A DNA stretch of 64,000 bases from assembly GCA_964501535.1 (NCBI GenBank), contig CAZCSV010000001.1, forward strand, positions 434,001 to 498,000, given 5' to 3'. Of this stretch, positions 44,712-53,343 are shown piece by piece; positions within the stretch are counted from its first letter, which is position 1; each line of letters starts with the position of its first letter. Below the pieces are notes generated by a model. The model was not told the origin of the DNA and did not search any database. It saw nothing but the letters and a program-made list of their open reading frames with translations. This DNA is from FEN-1279 sp964501535 (GTDB lineage Bacteria; Bacteroidota; Ignavibacteria; Tepidaquicellales; Tepidaquicellaceae). The translations under genes were made by a program, and so were the position numbers.

Positions 44712-45206
44712 TTATTTCTTAGCCTTTTCCATCAGCTTTTTCCTCGTATAAGGTATCAATCCTCCTGCTTCGACTATTGCCCTGCGGGCTTCGGGCAGTG
44801 GAACAATATCGAAAGATTTCCCCGTAGTCTTGTTTAGTACTTTATTATTCTCCACAACAATTTCATCCCCGACTTTTGCTTCAAGTTCAGGACAGGTAAT
44901 TAAATTTAGTCCGAGATTAATTGCATTTTGCAGGAATATTCTTGCGAAGTTTTTTGCAATAACAATTAATCCATGTCCGAGGATTGTAGATGCCGCCTGT
45001 TCACGTGATGAGCCGCATCCGAAATTATTATCTGCAATCAGCACACAATTTTTCCATTCACCGCTATTGAGATTTTTATTTAACTCGGCATAATCTGCAA
45101 AGCAGAATTGCGGAGTTTCGGTCGGCAATACGGTTGCCATATATCTACCGGGATAAATTGCATCTGTGGAGATATCATCACCGAATTTATATACTACTTT
45201 TGCCAT
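44712..45206 (-). CDS. LeuD-like hydro-lyase small subunit
   Basis: 164 residues, the swivel-domain subunit of an isopropylmalate isomerase/homoaconitase-type dehydratase. Conserved parts: DDISTDAIYPGRYMATVLP, NFGCGSSREQAASTILGHG and FARIFLQNAINLGL. The substrate-selecting loop reads YMAT; known isopropylmalate isomerases have YLV-type loops and archaeal homoaconitases YLRT (from memory), so the substrate here is not settled. Last gene of the run, two bases after the large subunit. Confidence 0.86.
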   Translation of the reverse strand: MAKVVYKFGDDISTDAIYPGRYMATVLPTETPQFCFADYAELNKNLNSGEWKNCVLIADNNFGCGSSREQAASTILGHGLIVIAKNFARIFLQNAINLGLNLITCPELEAKVGDEIVVENNKVLNKTTGKSFDIVPLPEARRAIVEAGGLIPYTRKKLMEKAKK

Positions 45207-45208
45207 AA

Positions 45209-46498
45209 TTAAAATCCTCCAGTCGCAGGCTCGGTAATCTCACCCGTAATTGCGCTTGCCGCCGCAACTGCTGGAGAGCAAAGATAAACTTCACCCTTCG
45301 GATTACCCATTCTGCCTTTAAAGTTTCTGTTTGTTGTCGAAAGTGCCACCTCCCCGTCCCCGAGCGCTCCCTGGTGAACGCCTAAACAGCATCCGCATCC
45401 CGGATTCATTATAATTGCACCGGAGTCTGCAAAGATTTCGAGATAACCTTTTTTCATTGCATCTTTATAAATATTCCACGAAGCCGGGAAAATAAGCATA
45501 CGAGTTCCGACAGCAACTTTTTTTCCTTTAAGGATTTTTGCGGCAATTTCTAGGTCATCAATTCTGCCGTTCGTGCAGGAACCAATTACTATCTGGTCAA
45601 TATGTTTTTTTTCAACTTTGTTAATCGGTTTTACGTTATCGACTGTATGCGGACAAGCTATTTGAGGTTTAAGTTCGCTTGCATCAATTTCCACCACCCG
45701 GCTGTACTTTGCATCCTCATCGGGTAACACGAAATTTAATTTTTCCGTTATTCCGGCGGCTCTCAGATATTTTTCTGTTTCTGCATCCGCGGGAACTATT
45801 CCTGCAGTTGCTCCTGCTTCTACCGACATATTGCTGATTACTAACCTTCCTGAAACCGGCATATTTTTTATTGCTTCTCCATGGAATTCGAGGACTTTAA
45901 AGTTCGCTCCCTGTGCGGATATTTTTCCGATTAGATAAAGAATTAAATCTTTCGGAAATACATTCGCAGGAAGTTTTCCGTTAACAACAACTTTAATTGT
46001 TTCAGGAACTTCAACATTTAAAACATTTCCGAGTGTCCATACGCTTGCCATCTCCGTTGCACCAATTCCGAATGCGAATGCTCCGAAAGCTCCGTGTGTA
46101 GTTGTGTGACTGTCTGTTCCGACAACAACATATCCCGGTCTAATGTAACCGTATTCGGCAAGAATCTGGTGACAGATTCCGCCTTCATCCGAACGGATAT
46201 CATGGAATTTGCGTATTTTGTTTTTGCGTACAAAATCGCGTATCTTTTTTTGATTCGTGGCAGTCTTTGAACTTTCAGCCGGAACCCTGTGGTCGAATAT
46301 TATTGCTATATTATCGGGATTCCATACTTTGGGTTCAAGACCTGTGCCAGCATACACTTCGTTAAACTGATTTATAACGAGTGCCGCATTCTCGTGTGAC
46401 ATCGCAACATCGACTGCCGGCTCGAGCACATCACCTGCTTTCACCGACTTTTGATTCGTTGCCTTTGCGAGAATCTTTTCGACGACGGTCATTCCCAT
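45209..46498 (-). CDS. LeuC-like hydro-lyase large subunit
   Basis: 429 residues, the short archaeal/bacterial type-II large subunit. Iron-sulphur ligands are visible in IGSCTNGR (first Cys) and NPGCGCCLG (second and third Cys). VVGTDSHTTTHGAFGAFAFGIGATEMASVW and the GRMGNPKGEVYLCSPAVAAASAITGEI segment match aconitase-superfamily LeuC/HacA/DmdA proteins. It could serve leucine, lysine or dimethylmalate/citramalate chemistry. About 180 bases after the CoA-transferase gene, across an inverted repeat. Confidence 0.87.
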   Translation of the reverse strand: MGMTVVEKILAKATNQKSVKAGDVLEPAVDVAMSHENAALVINQFNEVYAGTGLEPKVWNPDNIAIIFDHRVPAESSKTATNQKKIRDFVRKNKIRKFHDIRSDEGGICHQILAEYGYIRPGYVVVGTDSHTTTHGAFGAFAFGIGATEMASVWTLGNVLNVEVPETIKVVVNGKLPANVFPKDLILYLIGKISAQGANFKVLEFHGEAIKNMPVSGRLVISNMSVEAGATAGIVPADAETEKYLRAAGITEKLNFVLPDEDAKYSRVVEIDASELKPQIACPHTVDNVKPINKVEKKHIDQIVIGSCTNGRIDDLEIAAKILKGKKVAVGTRMLIFPASWNIYKDAMKKGYLEIFADSGAIIMNPGCGCCLGVHQGALGDGEVALSTTNRNFKGRMGNPKGEVYLCSPAVAAASAITGEITEPATGGF

Positions 46499-46560
46499 TG
46501 CCTTTTTATCTCCTATTTAGTTGATTAATATATTTAAAAATTTATTTTACTTAATTTAAA

Positions 46561-46677
46561 AAATTCTAAATCCTAAGCTCTAAATACTAAACAATTTCTA
46601 ATATCTAAATTCTAATTTTATTTTCTCTTTGTAATTTAGTATTTGTTTAGAAATTAGATATTAGTATTTAGAAATTT
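46561..46677. repeat. Long imperfect inverted repeat of CTAAAT/ATTTAG units
   Basis: The arm at 46561-46601 (AAATTCTAAATCCTAAGCTC...) aligns to the complement of 46636-46677 over about 41 bases with few mismatches; both arms are built from degenerate (T)CTAAAT/ACTAA units. The RNA could fold into a long AT-rich hairpin between the CoA-transferase and leuC-like genes. It touches the end of the CoA-transferase gene. Confidence 0.75.
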
Positions 46678-47870
46678 CAAACAATCTTCTCAAATTTAAA
46701 TTTCTCATAATCCTCCTTTGTATATCCGAGTTCTTCCAAAATTGGAAGAGTATGCTTTGAAAGCAGTGGCGGCGGTGCATCAACATCACCTTCGGTTTTA
46801 TCGAATTTAGCAGTAAGGTTGAATACTTTAATTTTCCCGACTTCCGGTGTATCTATTTCCGCTAACGCTTTCCTGTGCTCAACCTGCGGTTGATGAAGCG
46901 CGGCATCAAGAGAAAGAATTTCACCTGACGGAATTCCTTTTGCATTCAATGCATCGCTCCAATATGATGTTTCTTTTTCTTTCAATTTTTCTTCAAGAAT
47001 CGGAGTAAGTTCTTTTCTGTTCTTTTTTCTTATATCTCTTTTCTGGAATCTTTCATCGGTTTTTAATTCCGGAACTCCAAGCACATTGCATAAATCTTCC
47101 CATTGCTCCTGCTTATTTGCGGCAATGTTTATGTATCCATCTTTAGTAACAAACGTTCCCGATGGTGCCGCTGTAAAATTATCATTGCCCATTAATACAG
47201 GTTGCTTACCACCGATTAATAAGTTCGCAGCAACCCAGCCCATTAATGGCATTATAGAATCGAGCATAGCAATATCGATGAATTGACCCTGCCCGGTTTT
47301 TTCTCTGTGGTAAAGTGCTGACATAATTGCAAATGCGGCATTTAATCCGCCGACCGTATCGCAAACCGGAAAACCGCAACGCAACGGATTCAATCTCTCG
47401 TCACCGTTAATTGCCATAACACCGCTTAAACCCTGTATAATCTGGTCATACGCAGGCTTGAAAGCATCCGGACCAGTCTGACCGAATCCTGATATTGCAC
47501 AGTATATAAGCTTTGGATTTATTTCGCTCAACACCTTATATGATAATCCCAATCTGTCCATTACTCCCGGTCTGAAATTTTCAACCAGTACATCGGCAGT
47601 TTTTACAAGTTTCTTAAATATTTCTTTCGCTACATCTCCTTTCAAATTTAAAGTGAAAGATTTTTTATTTGAATTCTGTGCAAGGAAACTTGTTCCCATG
47701 TTCTTATCGTTTAATTCGGGAACATTCCCCAACTTCCTCGCTAAATCACCGCCTGCCGGATTTTCAATTTTTATCACTTCCGCACCCAGCAATGCTAAAT
47801 GCAGAGTCGCAAATGGACCTGCTAATACATTAGTCATGTCCAGTACTCTTATTCCGTTTAATATTTTCAT
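46677..47870 (-). CDS. CaiB/BaiF family CoA-transferase
   Basis: 397 residues of the family III CoA-transferase fold. Seen: VLDMTNVLAGPFATLHLALLGAEVIKIENP, NLKGDVAKEIFKKLVKTADVLVENFRPGVMDRLGLSY, SGFGQTGP, and the catalytic Asp in GFPVCDTVGGL; GQGQFIDIAMLDS follows. It moves CoA between carboxylic acids, commonly on a dicarboxylate such as succinate with citramalate, itaconate or similar. Fifteen bases after the HMG-CoA lyase-like gene. Confidence 0.88.
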   Translation of the reverse strand: MKILNGIRVLDMTNVLAGPFATLHLALLGAEVIKIENPAGGDLARKLGNVPELNDKNMGTSFLAQNSNKKSFTLNLKGDVAKEIFKKLVKTADVLVENFRPGVMDRLGLSYKVLSEINPKLIYCAISGFGQTGPDAFKPAYDQIIQGLSGVMAINGDERLNPLRCGFPVCDTVGGLNAAFAIMSALYHREKTGQGQFIDIAMLDSIMPLMGWVAANLLIGGKQPVLMGNDNFTAAPSGTFVTKDGYINIAANKQEQWEDLCNVLGVPELKTDERFQKRDIRKKNRKELTPILEEKLKEKETSYWSDALNAKGIPSGEILSLDAALHQPQVEHRKALAEIDTPEVGKIKVFNLTAKFDKTEGDVDAPPPLLSKHTLPILEELGYTKEDYEKFKFEKIV

Positions 47871-47885
47871 GCTTTAAAAATTTAT

Positions 47886-48788
47886 TTAACTTTTTAATAA
47901 ACCTACTTTCAGTATTTTTGAAGGCAATTCCCTTCCAAAAAATCCTTCGGCCTCTTTCGCTATATTTAATATTCCCTGAATATCTATATCTCTCCGAATT
48001 CCCATCCGGTTAAACATATTCACTAAATCCTCCGTACATACGTTTCCGCTTGCCTTTGCGGTAAACGGACAACCTCCTAATCCTGCAAACGCAGATTCGA
48101 AGTACCTAACTCCAAGTCTATATGCAGAATAGCAATTTGCAATCCCAAGTCCGTACGTATCGTGAAAGTGGCAGGCAATATTTACGTTTTCCGATTTATT
48201 GTAAATTTGCGTAATCAGACTTTCCACCTGTTCCGGATATGCATGCCCTGCAGTGTCAGCAAGACTAATCAATTCTATTCCGTTTTCAAGATATTTTTCG
48301 ATAATGCCGATTACTCTTTCTTCGGGGATTCTTCCTTCAAATCCGCAACCGAATGCAGACTGAACCGATACCTGAACTTTTTTACCAGCAGACATTGCTT
48401 TTCTTGCCATCGCTGTTATCCTCTCAAGCGCCTCGAGAGTCGTCATACCGGTATTTTTTTTACTATGAGTATCGCTTGCCGATACACCCATACAAAACAT
48501 CTCCACACCGCAGTCTATCCCTCTTTCAAGACCCTTTTCATTTAGCACAAGTCCGGATAGGATTACATTAGATGGTTTCCCGGATTCGTTGAAATGTTTA
48601 AAGAGTGAATCCGTATCTGCCATAGTCGGCACTTTTACCGGATGAACAAATGAACCAACCTGAATTATATCAATCCTGGTCTTTATTAGTTCATTTATCC
48701 ATTTGATTTTTGTTTCTGTAGGAACCGTTTTCTGCTCCACCTGCAAACCGTCTCGCATTCCTACTTCGTGAATTATTATCTCATTCAT
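47886..48788 (-). CDS. HMG-CoA lyase-like DRE-TIM metallolyase
   Basis: 300 residues: HEVGMRDGLQ (catalytic Arg-Asp pair), SFVHPVKVPTMADT, the divalent-metal HFHDTYG box, and GLGGCPFTAKASGNVCTEDLV with the active-site Cys. The family cleaves 3-hydroxyacyl-CoA to a 3-oxoacid and acetyl-CoA; citramalyl-CoA or related substrates are possible beside the CoA-transferase. EVGMRDG replaces the usual EVGPRDG, and a QVGSFV stretch is less common than the family's E-x-TSFV. So it is a good but not certain HMGL. Confidence 0.82.
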   Translation of the reverse strand: MNEIIIHEVGMRDGLQVEQKTVPTETKIKWINELIKTRIDIIQVGSFVHPVKVPTMADTDSLFKHFNESGKPSNVILSGLVLNEKGLERGIDCGVEMFCMGVSASDTHSKKNTGMTTLEALERITAMARKAMSAGKKVQVSVQSAFGCGFEGRIPEERVIGIIEKYLENGIELISLADTAGHAYPEQVESLITQIYNKSENVNIACHFHDTYGLGIANCYSAYRLGVRYFESAFAGLGGCPFTAKASGNVCTEDLVNMFNRMGIRRDIDIQGILNIAKEAEGFFGRELPSKILKVGLLKS

Positions 48789-48862
48789 AAAATTTCATTA
48801 AAAATAATAAGATATACTACCGCAGCTTATAAATGCGGTGCTTTTATCTAATAAAAAATAAT

Positions 48863-49987
48863 TTAGATTTTATCCGCTATGACTTTTGCCATTTCAAGTG
48901 TAGTATTGCTTCCGCCCATATCATAAGTTCTTACCTTGCCTTCCTTTATCACTTCGGCAGTAGCTTTTTCCACTGCTTTTGCCTTGTCTGTCTCTCCAAG
49001 CCATTCCAGCATCATCTTGGAGGAAAGTATCGTGGCTATCGGATTTACTTTATACTGTCCTGCATATTTTGGAGCGGAACCATGTGTTGGTTCGAACACA
49101 GCAAGTTTTTCTCCTATATTTCCCGAACATCCGAATCCAAGACCTCCTATCATTTGGGCACATAAATCGGAAATTATATCTCCGAATAAATTCGGCGCTA
49201 CGAGAACGTCATAATTTTTTGGATTTTTCAATAACCACATCGTGATTGCATCTATATTTGCATCATCCATCTGGATTTCAGGGAAATCCTTTCTGACTTC
49301 TTTTGCTGTCTCAAGAAATAAACCATCCGTTGCTCTTACTACGTTTGCCTTGTGTACAACTGTGACCTTTTTCCTGTTGAATTTTTTTGCAAACTCGAAT
49401 GCCGCCCTGATTATTCGTTCGGAACCCTTGCGGGTATTTATTTTGCAGGATATTGCATATTCATCTAAAGGTATGTCCCTGAACGGTGCGAAAGGTTTTG
49501 AGTTGATTTTTAAAAAATTCGCCAGCTCTTCAGGAACCGGATTGAATTCGACCCCAGAATACATTCCTTCCGTGTTCTCCCTGAATACTACTAAATCGAT
49601 ATCGTTCCTGTTGTAATAATTCAACGGATTCCCTTCATACGCTTTGCAAGGTCTGAGACAAATGTATAAATCGAAAAGCTGTCTCATTCTAACGATTGGT
49701 GAGCGATAGACAAGACCTTTATTCTGCAGTTCAGGAACCAGCTCCGCATTTGCCGCTTTTACAGGTTTTGATGTGATTGCTCCGAACATAGCGGCATTAA
49801 CATTTCGTAATAAATCCTGAGTTCTTTCTGGAAATGCATCTCCTTCCTTACACCAGAATTTCCATCCTATGTCTCCGTGAATATATTCTGCATCAAGATT
49901 AATTTTATCGAGGATTATTTTAGCGGCTTCGAGGACTTCGACGCCGACTCCATCGCCCGGGAGCCATGCGATTTTGAACTTTGACAT
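48863..49987 (-). CDS. Isocitrate/isopropylmalate-type beta-decarboxylating dehydrogenase
   Basis: 374 residues. The family oxidises and decarboxylates 2-hydroxy acids with NAD(P). Seen: LPGDGVGVEVLEAA at the nucleotide end, YICLRPCKAYEGNP, VVFRENTEGMYSGVEF, KANVVRATDGLFLETAKEV, and LFGDIISDLCAQMIGG (metal ligands), then FEPTHGSAPKYAG. The Arg pattern near RSPIVRMRQLFDLYI is not the classic LeuB RxxRxRxE nor that of isocitrate enzymes. First gene of the leftward run; 75 bases before the HMGL-like gene. Confidence 0.85.
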   Translation of the reverse strand: MSKFKIAWLPGDGVGVEVLEAAKIILDKINLDAEYIHGDIGWKFWCKEGDAFPERTQDLLRNVNAAMFGAITSKPVKAANAELVPELQNKGLVYRSPIVRMRQLFDLYICLRPCKAYEGNPLNYYNRNDIDLVVFRENTEGMYSGVEFNPVPEELANFLKINSKPFAPFRDIPLDEYAISCKINTRKGSERIIRAAFEFAKKFNRKKVTVVHKANVVRATDGLFLETAKEVRKDFPEIQMDDANIDAITMWLLKNPKNYDVLVAPNLFGDIISDLCAQMIGGLGFGCSGNIGEKLAVFEPTHGSAPKYAGQYKVNPIATILSSKMMLEWLGETDKAKAVEKATAEVIKEGKVRTYDMGGSNTTLEMAKVIADKI

Positions 49988-50217
49988 GAAATTACTCCTT
50001 TGTATTTTTTATATTTTTATTAATACGAATAAGAAATTACGAATATTAAATTCGCATAACAATGTAATTATAAATAAATTTGCTTGATTTTTAATTTTTA
50101 AATGAGAAAATTGAACGTCAAACTCGATACTTCCGGTATGATATTTTTTGTAAAACTATAAATCTGCTAAAGAGATATATAAATTTTATAGAAAAATATT
50201 CTCAATAAAGTTTACAT

Positions 50218-50991
50218 TTACCACTTTATCTTTTTTACATCGCTGTCGTAATCAACCCTAAAATTCAGGTTGCTGTTGTTTAATGATACAGATTTAAATT
50301 TGTATGTCAGTCTCGTTGTTCCTTTCGTGATTTTTATTTGTTTCGCATAATAACCCCCGCCTGAAGCAGTATAATTATTAAATTCAAATAAAATATGCGC
50401 ACTGAGTGTCTTCCTAGAAAGATATGCGTATTTTTCGACTGCATAATCGGTCTTCTTTATCCAGTATCTCCTAATCTTCACGTTCTTCATCGTTAAAATA
50501 AAATATGTATTGTCTTCAGTCCACGCTAAAGTATCTTTTTTGGTAACACTTATCGTGGGTGCCCCGGATAATGCCCCCATCATATCGTCAAAACTGCACT
50601 CGACTCTTACTATATGTCCAATATTCTTATCGGTGGTCGGTCCTTGGATTAATTTATCTTCGAGGTTATTTAAGTAAATAAAATTATTCCTGTTAAAATG
50701 TGCTATGAATGCATCCTTGCTGATAAATGCAAATTTCCCCCAAATCCTGAACCAGAAATCATTCGGCCTTTGTATTTTTATTTCAATAAAACCGTTTTGG
50801 TCTAATGTCCTTGTTTTAATGTGCACTTCAGCCTCCGAATGAATTTTGTCTATCGGTGTTGCCCTTTCGTTTACATTTTTGACCGTCGTCATTATTAACG
50901 TCCCGAGACTGTCGCTTGGATTGGATAAAGTAAAGTCAGGAATTACTAAAAATATTAATAGAGAAAAAATATAATATCTTATATTTTTCAT
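50218..50991 (-). CDS. LolA-like or DUF4292-like exported protein
   Basis: 257 residues with a signal peptide of about 23 residues. The mature part begins a LolA-type half-barrel pattern (SEAEVHIKTRTLDQNGFIEIKIQRPNDFWFRIWGKFAFISKDAF) with the RPNDFWFRI segment typical of lipoprotein-carrier relatives that shield lipid chains. In Bacteroidota a similar DUF4292 protein is found. It probably sits in the periplasm or as an outer-membrane-associated carrier. Not in an operon: about 230 bases of non-coding DNA separate it from the leuB-like gene. Confidence 0.7.
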   Translation of the reverse strand: MKNIRYYIFSLLIFLVIPDFTLSNPSDSLGTLIMTTVKNVNERATPIDKIHSEAEVHIKTRTLDQNGFIEIKIQRPNDFWFRIWGKFAFISKDAFIAHFNRNNFIYLNNLEDKLIQGPTTDKNIGHIVRVECSFDDMMGALSGAPTISVTKKDTLAWTEDNTYFILTMKNVKIRRYWIKKTDYAVEKYAYLSRKTLSAHILFEFNNYTASGGGYYAKQIKITKGTTRLTYKFKSVSLNNSNLNFRVDYDSDVKKIKW

Positions 50992-51068
50992 AATTCTTAT
51001 TTTAATTATGTTACTTATAAGTTAACAAAAAATACAAATAATTAAAAGTAAATATTAACAGTCATAAA

Positions 51069-52196
51069 TTGCCATTTTCAGGAATATACATACATATCCC
51101 GTTCTGCAGAAAAAAATGCAGCTATTGCGATTTTTATCTGATAACAAACACAGTTATTCTTGAAAGATTTCTTGACAATCTTAAAAAGGAAATCTCTCTG
51201 CATTCTCAGTTCTATAAAAATACCGGTTTCGATACAATTTTCATCGGCGGAGGCACACCTTCTCTCCTCGATACAAAACAAATCGAAAGTATACTTAATT
51301 CTTTGTTTAAAAATTACATTATAAAACGTAATCCCGAAATCACTATCGAAGCAAATCCTGAGGATTTTAACAAAACACAAAAATTAAAATATCTAAAAGA
51401 TATCGGTGTAAACAGAATCAGTTTCGGTGTCCAGTCATTCATAGACCCGGAACTGAAATTCCTTACACGCGAACATTCTGCCGAACAATCCGTAGATGTT
51501 ATCAAAAACGCAAAAAAATATTTCGATAATATCAGTGTAGATTTGATATATTCCCTGCCGAATCAGAAAATATCGAACCTCGAAAAAACACTCGATATAA
51601 CCCTGAAGCTCGAAATCCCCCACGTTTCGGCATATACGCTTATTTACGAAAAAGAAACTCCTCTTTATAATCTGATGCAAAGAAAAAAAATTGTAATGAA
51701 CGACGACGAACTCGAATCAAAACTGTATTTGCTCTTTTCTGAAAAACTTACAGAAAACGGATATGAACATTATGAAGTATCGAATTACGCCAAAAAAGGT
51801 TACCGGTCAAAGCACAATCTCAAATATTGGGAATATGAAAACTATCTCGGCTTCGGTCCCTCAGCACACTCGTTTTTCGACGGTAAGAGATGGAATAATT
51901 TCAGAAATATTATAAAATATAACATCAGTCTTCAAAAAAACGAACTTGCAATCGAAAACGTACATAACTTAACTGCCGAAGAATCGAAAACTGAATTTAT
52001 TATGCTAGGATTAAGAAGCGTTGGCGTCAATTTTAAAAAATATTCGGAGCTCTTCGGAAATGATTTTACAGTTGAACATAAAGATTCGTTGAAAATACTT
52101 ACTGAAAATAATCTTGGAATATATAAAAATAATTATTACTCTCTGACCGAAAAGGGATATTTGATGGTTGATGAGATTTGTGCGAAATATTTTTGA
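51069..52196 (+). CDS. hemW: Radical SAM heme chaperone HemW
   Basis: 375 residues, TTG start. N-terminal IYIHIPFCRKKCSYCDF carries the CxxxCxxC Fe-S/SAM site, followed by FIGGGTPSLL, TIEANPEDF, RISFGVQSF and the DLIYSLPNQ segment, all typical. The C-terminal HemW domain (LGLRSVGVNFKKY...GYLMVDEIC) is complete. HemW was long named a CPO-like HemN but acts in heme trafficking. Divergent from the LolA-like gene; no ATG start is in frame near the family's usual start, which supports TTG. Confidence 0.93.
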   Translation: MPFSGIYIHIPFCRKKCSYCDFYLITNTVILERFLDNLKKEISLHSQFYKNTGFDTIFIGGGTPSLLDTKQIESILNSLFKNYIIKRNPEITIEANPEDFNKTQKLKYLKDIGVNRISFGVQSFIDPELKFLTREHSAEQSVDVIKNAKKYFDNISVDLIYSLPNQKISNLEKTLDITLKLEIPHVSAYTLIYEKETPLYNLMQRKKIVMNDDELESKLYLLFSEKLTENGYEHYEVSNYAKKGYRSKHNLKYWEYENYLGFGPSAHSFFDGKRWNNFRNIIKYNISLQKNELAIENVHNLTAEESKTEFIMLGLRSVGVNFKKYSELFGNDFTVEHKDSLKILTENNLGIYKNNYYSLTEKGYLMVDEICAKYF

Positions 52197-52268
52197 TATT
52201 GTAGATTAACTGCCACTGCAGGGAACTTCATAACCAGGTATAAGAAATGAATTAATTTTATCGATATT

Positions 52269-52637
52269 TTAAAATGCATTTTCGATGTGATTTATCTCAG
52301 GCACATCATTCCCTGTATAAACTGAAACTGAATCAAATCTTATATCATAATCATCGTATTCGGGAAAATTTTTTAAAAATCCTGTTGCTGCCTGCCTGAT
52401 ATTTATTTGCTTGAAATGATTTATTGCTTCCTCAGGCTCGCCAAACGCCTTACTCTTTCTTGTTTTTACTTCAACAAAAATAATTATTTTATTCTTCTTA
52501 TCATAAAAAATTAAATCAATCTCTTTTTTAAAATATTTGTAATTGCTCTGTATAAATTTCAGACCTTTTGCTTTCAGATATTCTTTAGCTTTAGCTTCTC
52601 CGAAATCACCGAGGTCTTTTTTACTGAATATTTTCAT
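52269..52637 (-). CDS. YraN family (UPF0102) nuclease-fold protein
   Basis: 122 residues starting at the ATG whose ATGA overlaps the rnhB stop; the longer frame to 52664 is not preferred. Fold markers of the restriction-endonuclease-like YraN group: GEAKAKEYLKAKGLKFIQSNYKYFKKEIDLIFYDKKNKIIIFVEVKTRKS, with the E...EID...EVK nuclease pattern. Role is thought to be in nucleic-acid processing, with little direct evidence. Translationally coupled to rnhB, a common pairing. Confidence 0.9.
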   Translation of the reverse strand: MKIFSKKDLGDFGEAKAKEYLKAKGLKFIQSNYKYFKKEIDLIFYDKKNKIIIFVEVKTRKSKAFGEPEEAINHFKQINIRQAATGFLKNFPEYDDYDIRFDSVSVYTGNDVPEINHIENAF

Positions 52638-53227
52638 AATGATAGTTGCATAAATTTTCTGCAAAATGTTTCCCTGTGAATTTCACATAGCCCATATTCC
52701 CTGATTCTTTCTATATGCTCAGGTGTTCCGTACCCTTTGTTCTTAGCAAATAAATATTCAGGATATTTTTTGTCATATTCCTTCATTAACCTATCTCTCG
52801 TTACTTTTGCCAGTATTGATGCACAGGATATTTCGAAAATCTTATCGTCACCACCTACAACTGTTTCGAAATCGTATTTTTTGTGAATGCCGTTTCTGAG
52901 TTTAAAATAATTTCCGTCAATAAATAATTTGAAATTAATTTTTATCAGTTTGGTCAGACACTTTTCCATTCCCAGCATCGTTGCATTCAAAATATTCATT
53001 TTATCTATCGTTTTGTTATCGACAGTCGCGATTTTATAATCCAAGCAGTTCGTTATGATTTTTTCGTATAATTCTTCTCTATGCTTTTCGGAGAGTTTTT
53101 TGGAGTCTTTTACGCCTTCGATAGTATCATTTTCTTTAAATATTACCGAAGCGACTACAACCGGACCAGCAAGCGGTCCCCTTCCGGCTTCGTCGATTCC
53201 GCATATATATCTACATCTTTTTTCCAT
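52634..53227 (-). CDS. rnhB: Ribonuclease HII
   Basis: 197 residues from the ATG at 53225-53227, where the sequence MEKRCRYICGIDEAGRGPLAGPVVVA begins the RNase HII fold; 17 codons upstream are unlikely. The DEAGRGPLAG motif gives the catalytic Asp-Glu, and the later SCASILAKVTRDR and the C-terminal GYGTPEHIERIREYGLCEIHR are canonical. It removes RNA primers and single ribonucleotides from DNA. Overlaps yraN by four bases. Confidence 0.94.
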   Translation of the reverse strand: MEKRCRYICGIDEAGRGPLAGPVVVASVIFKENDTIEGVKDSKKLSEKHREELYEKIITNCLDYKIATVDNKTIDKMNILNATMLGMEKCLTKLIKINFKLFIDGNYFKLRNGIHKKYDFETVVGGDDKIFEISCASILAKVTRDRLMKEYDKKYPEYLFAKNKGYGTPEHIERIREYGLCEIHRETFCRKFMQLSL

Positions 53228-53343
53228 AAATGTAGCTTTAATATACGTAAAAATAAATATTTTAAACCTTAAGTTCAAATTAAATCCTTGAAAAAATGTC
53301 TAATTATTAGTATTTTTAAGGTTTTACAAAGATTTTAACTTAA

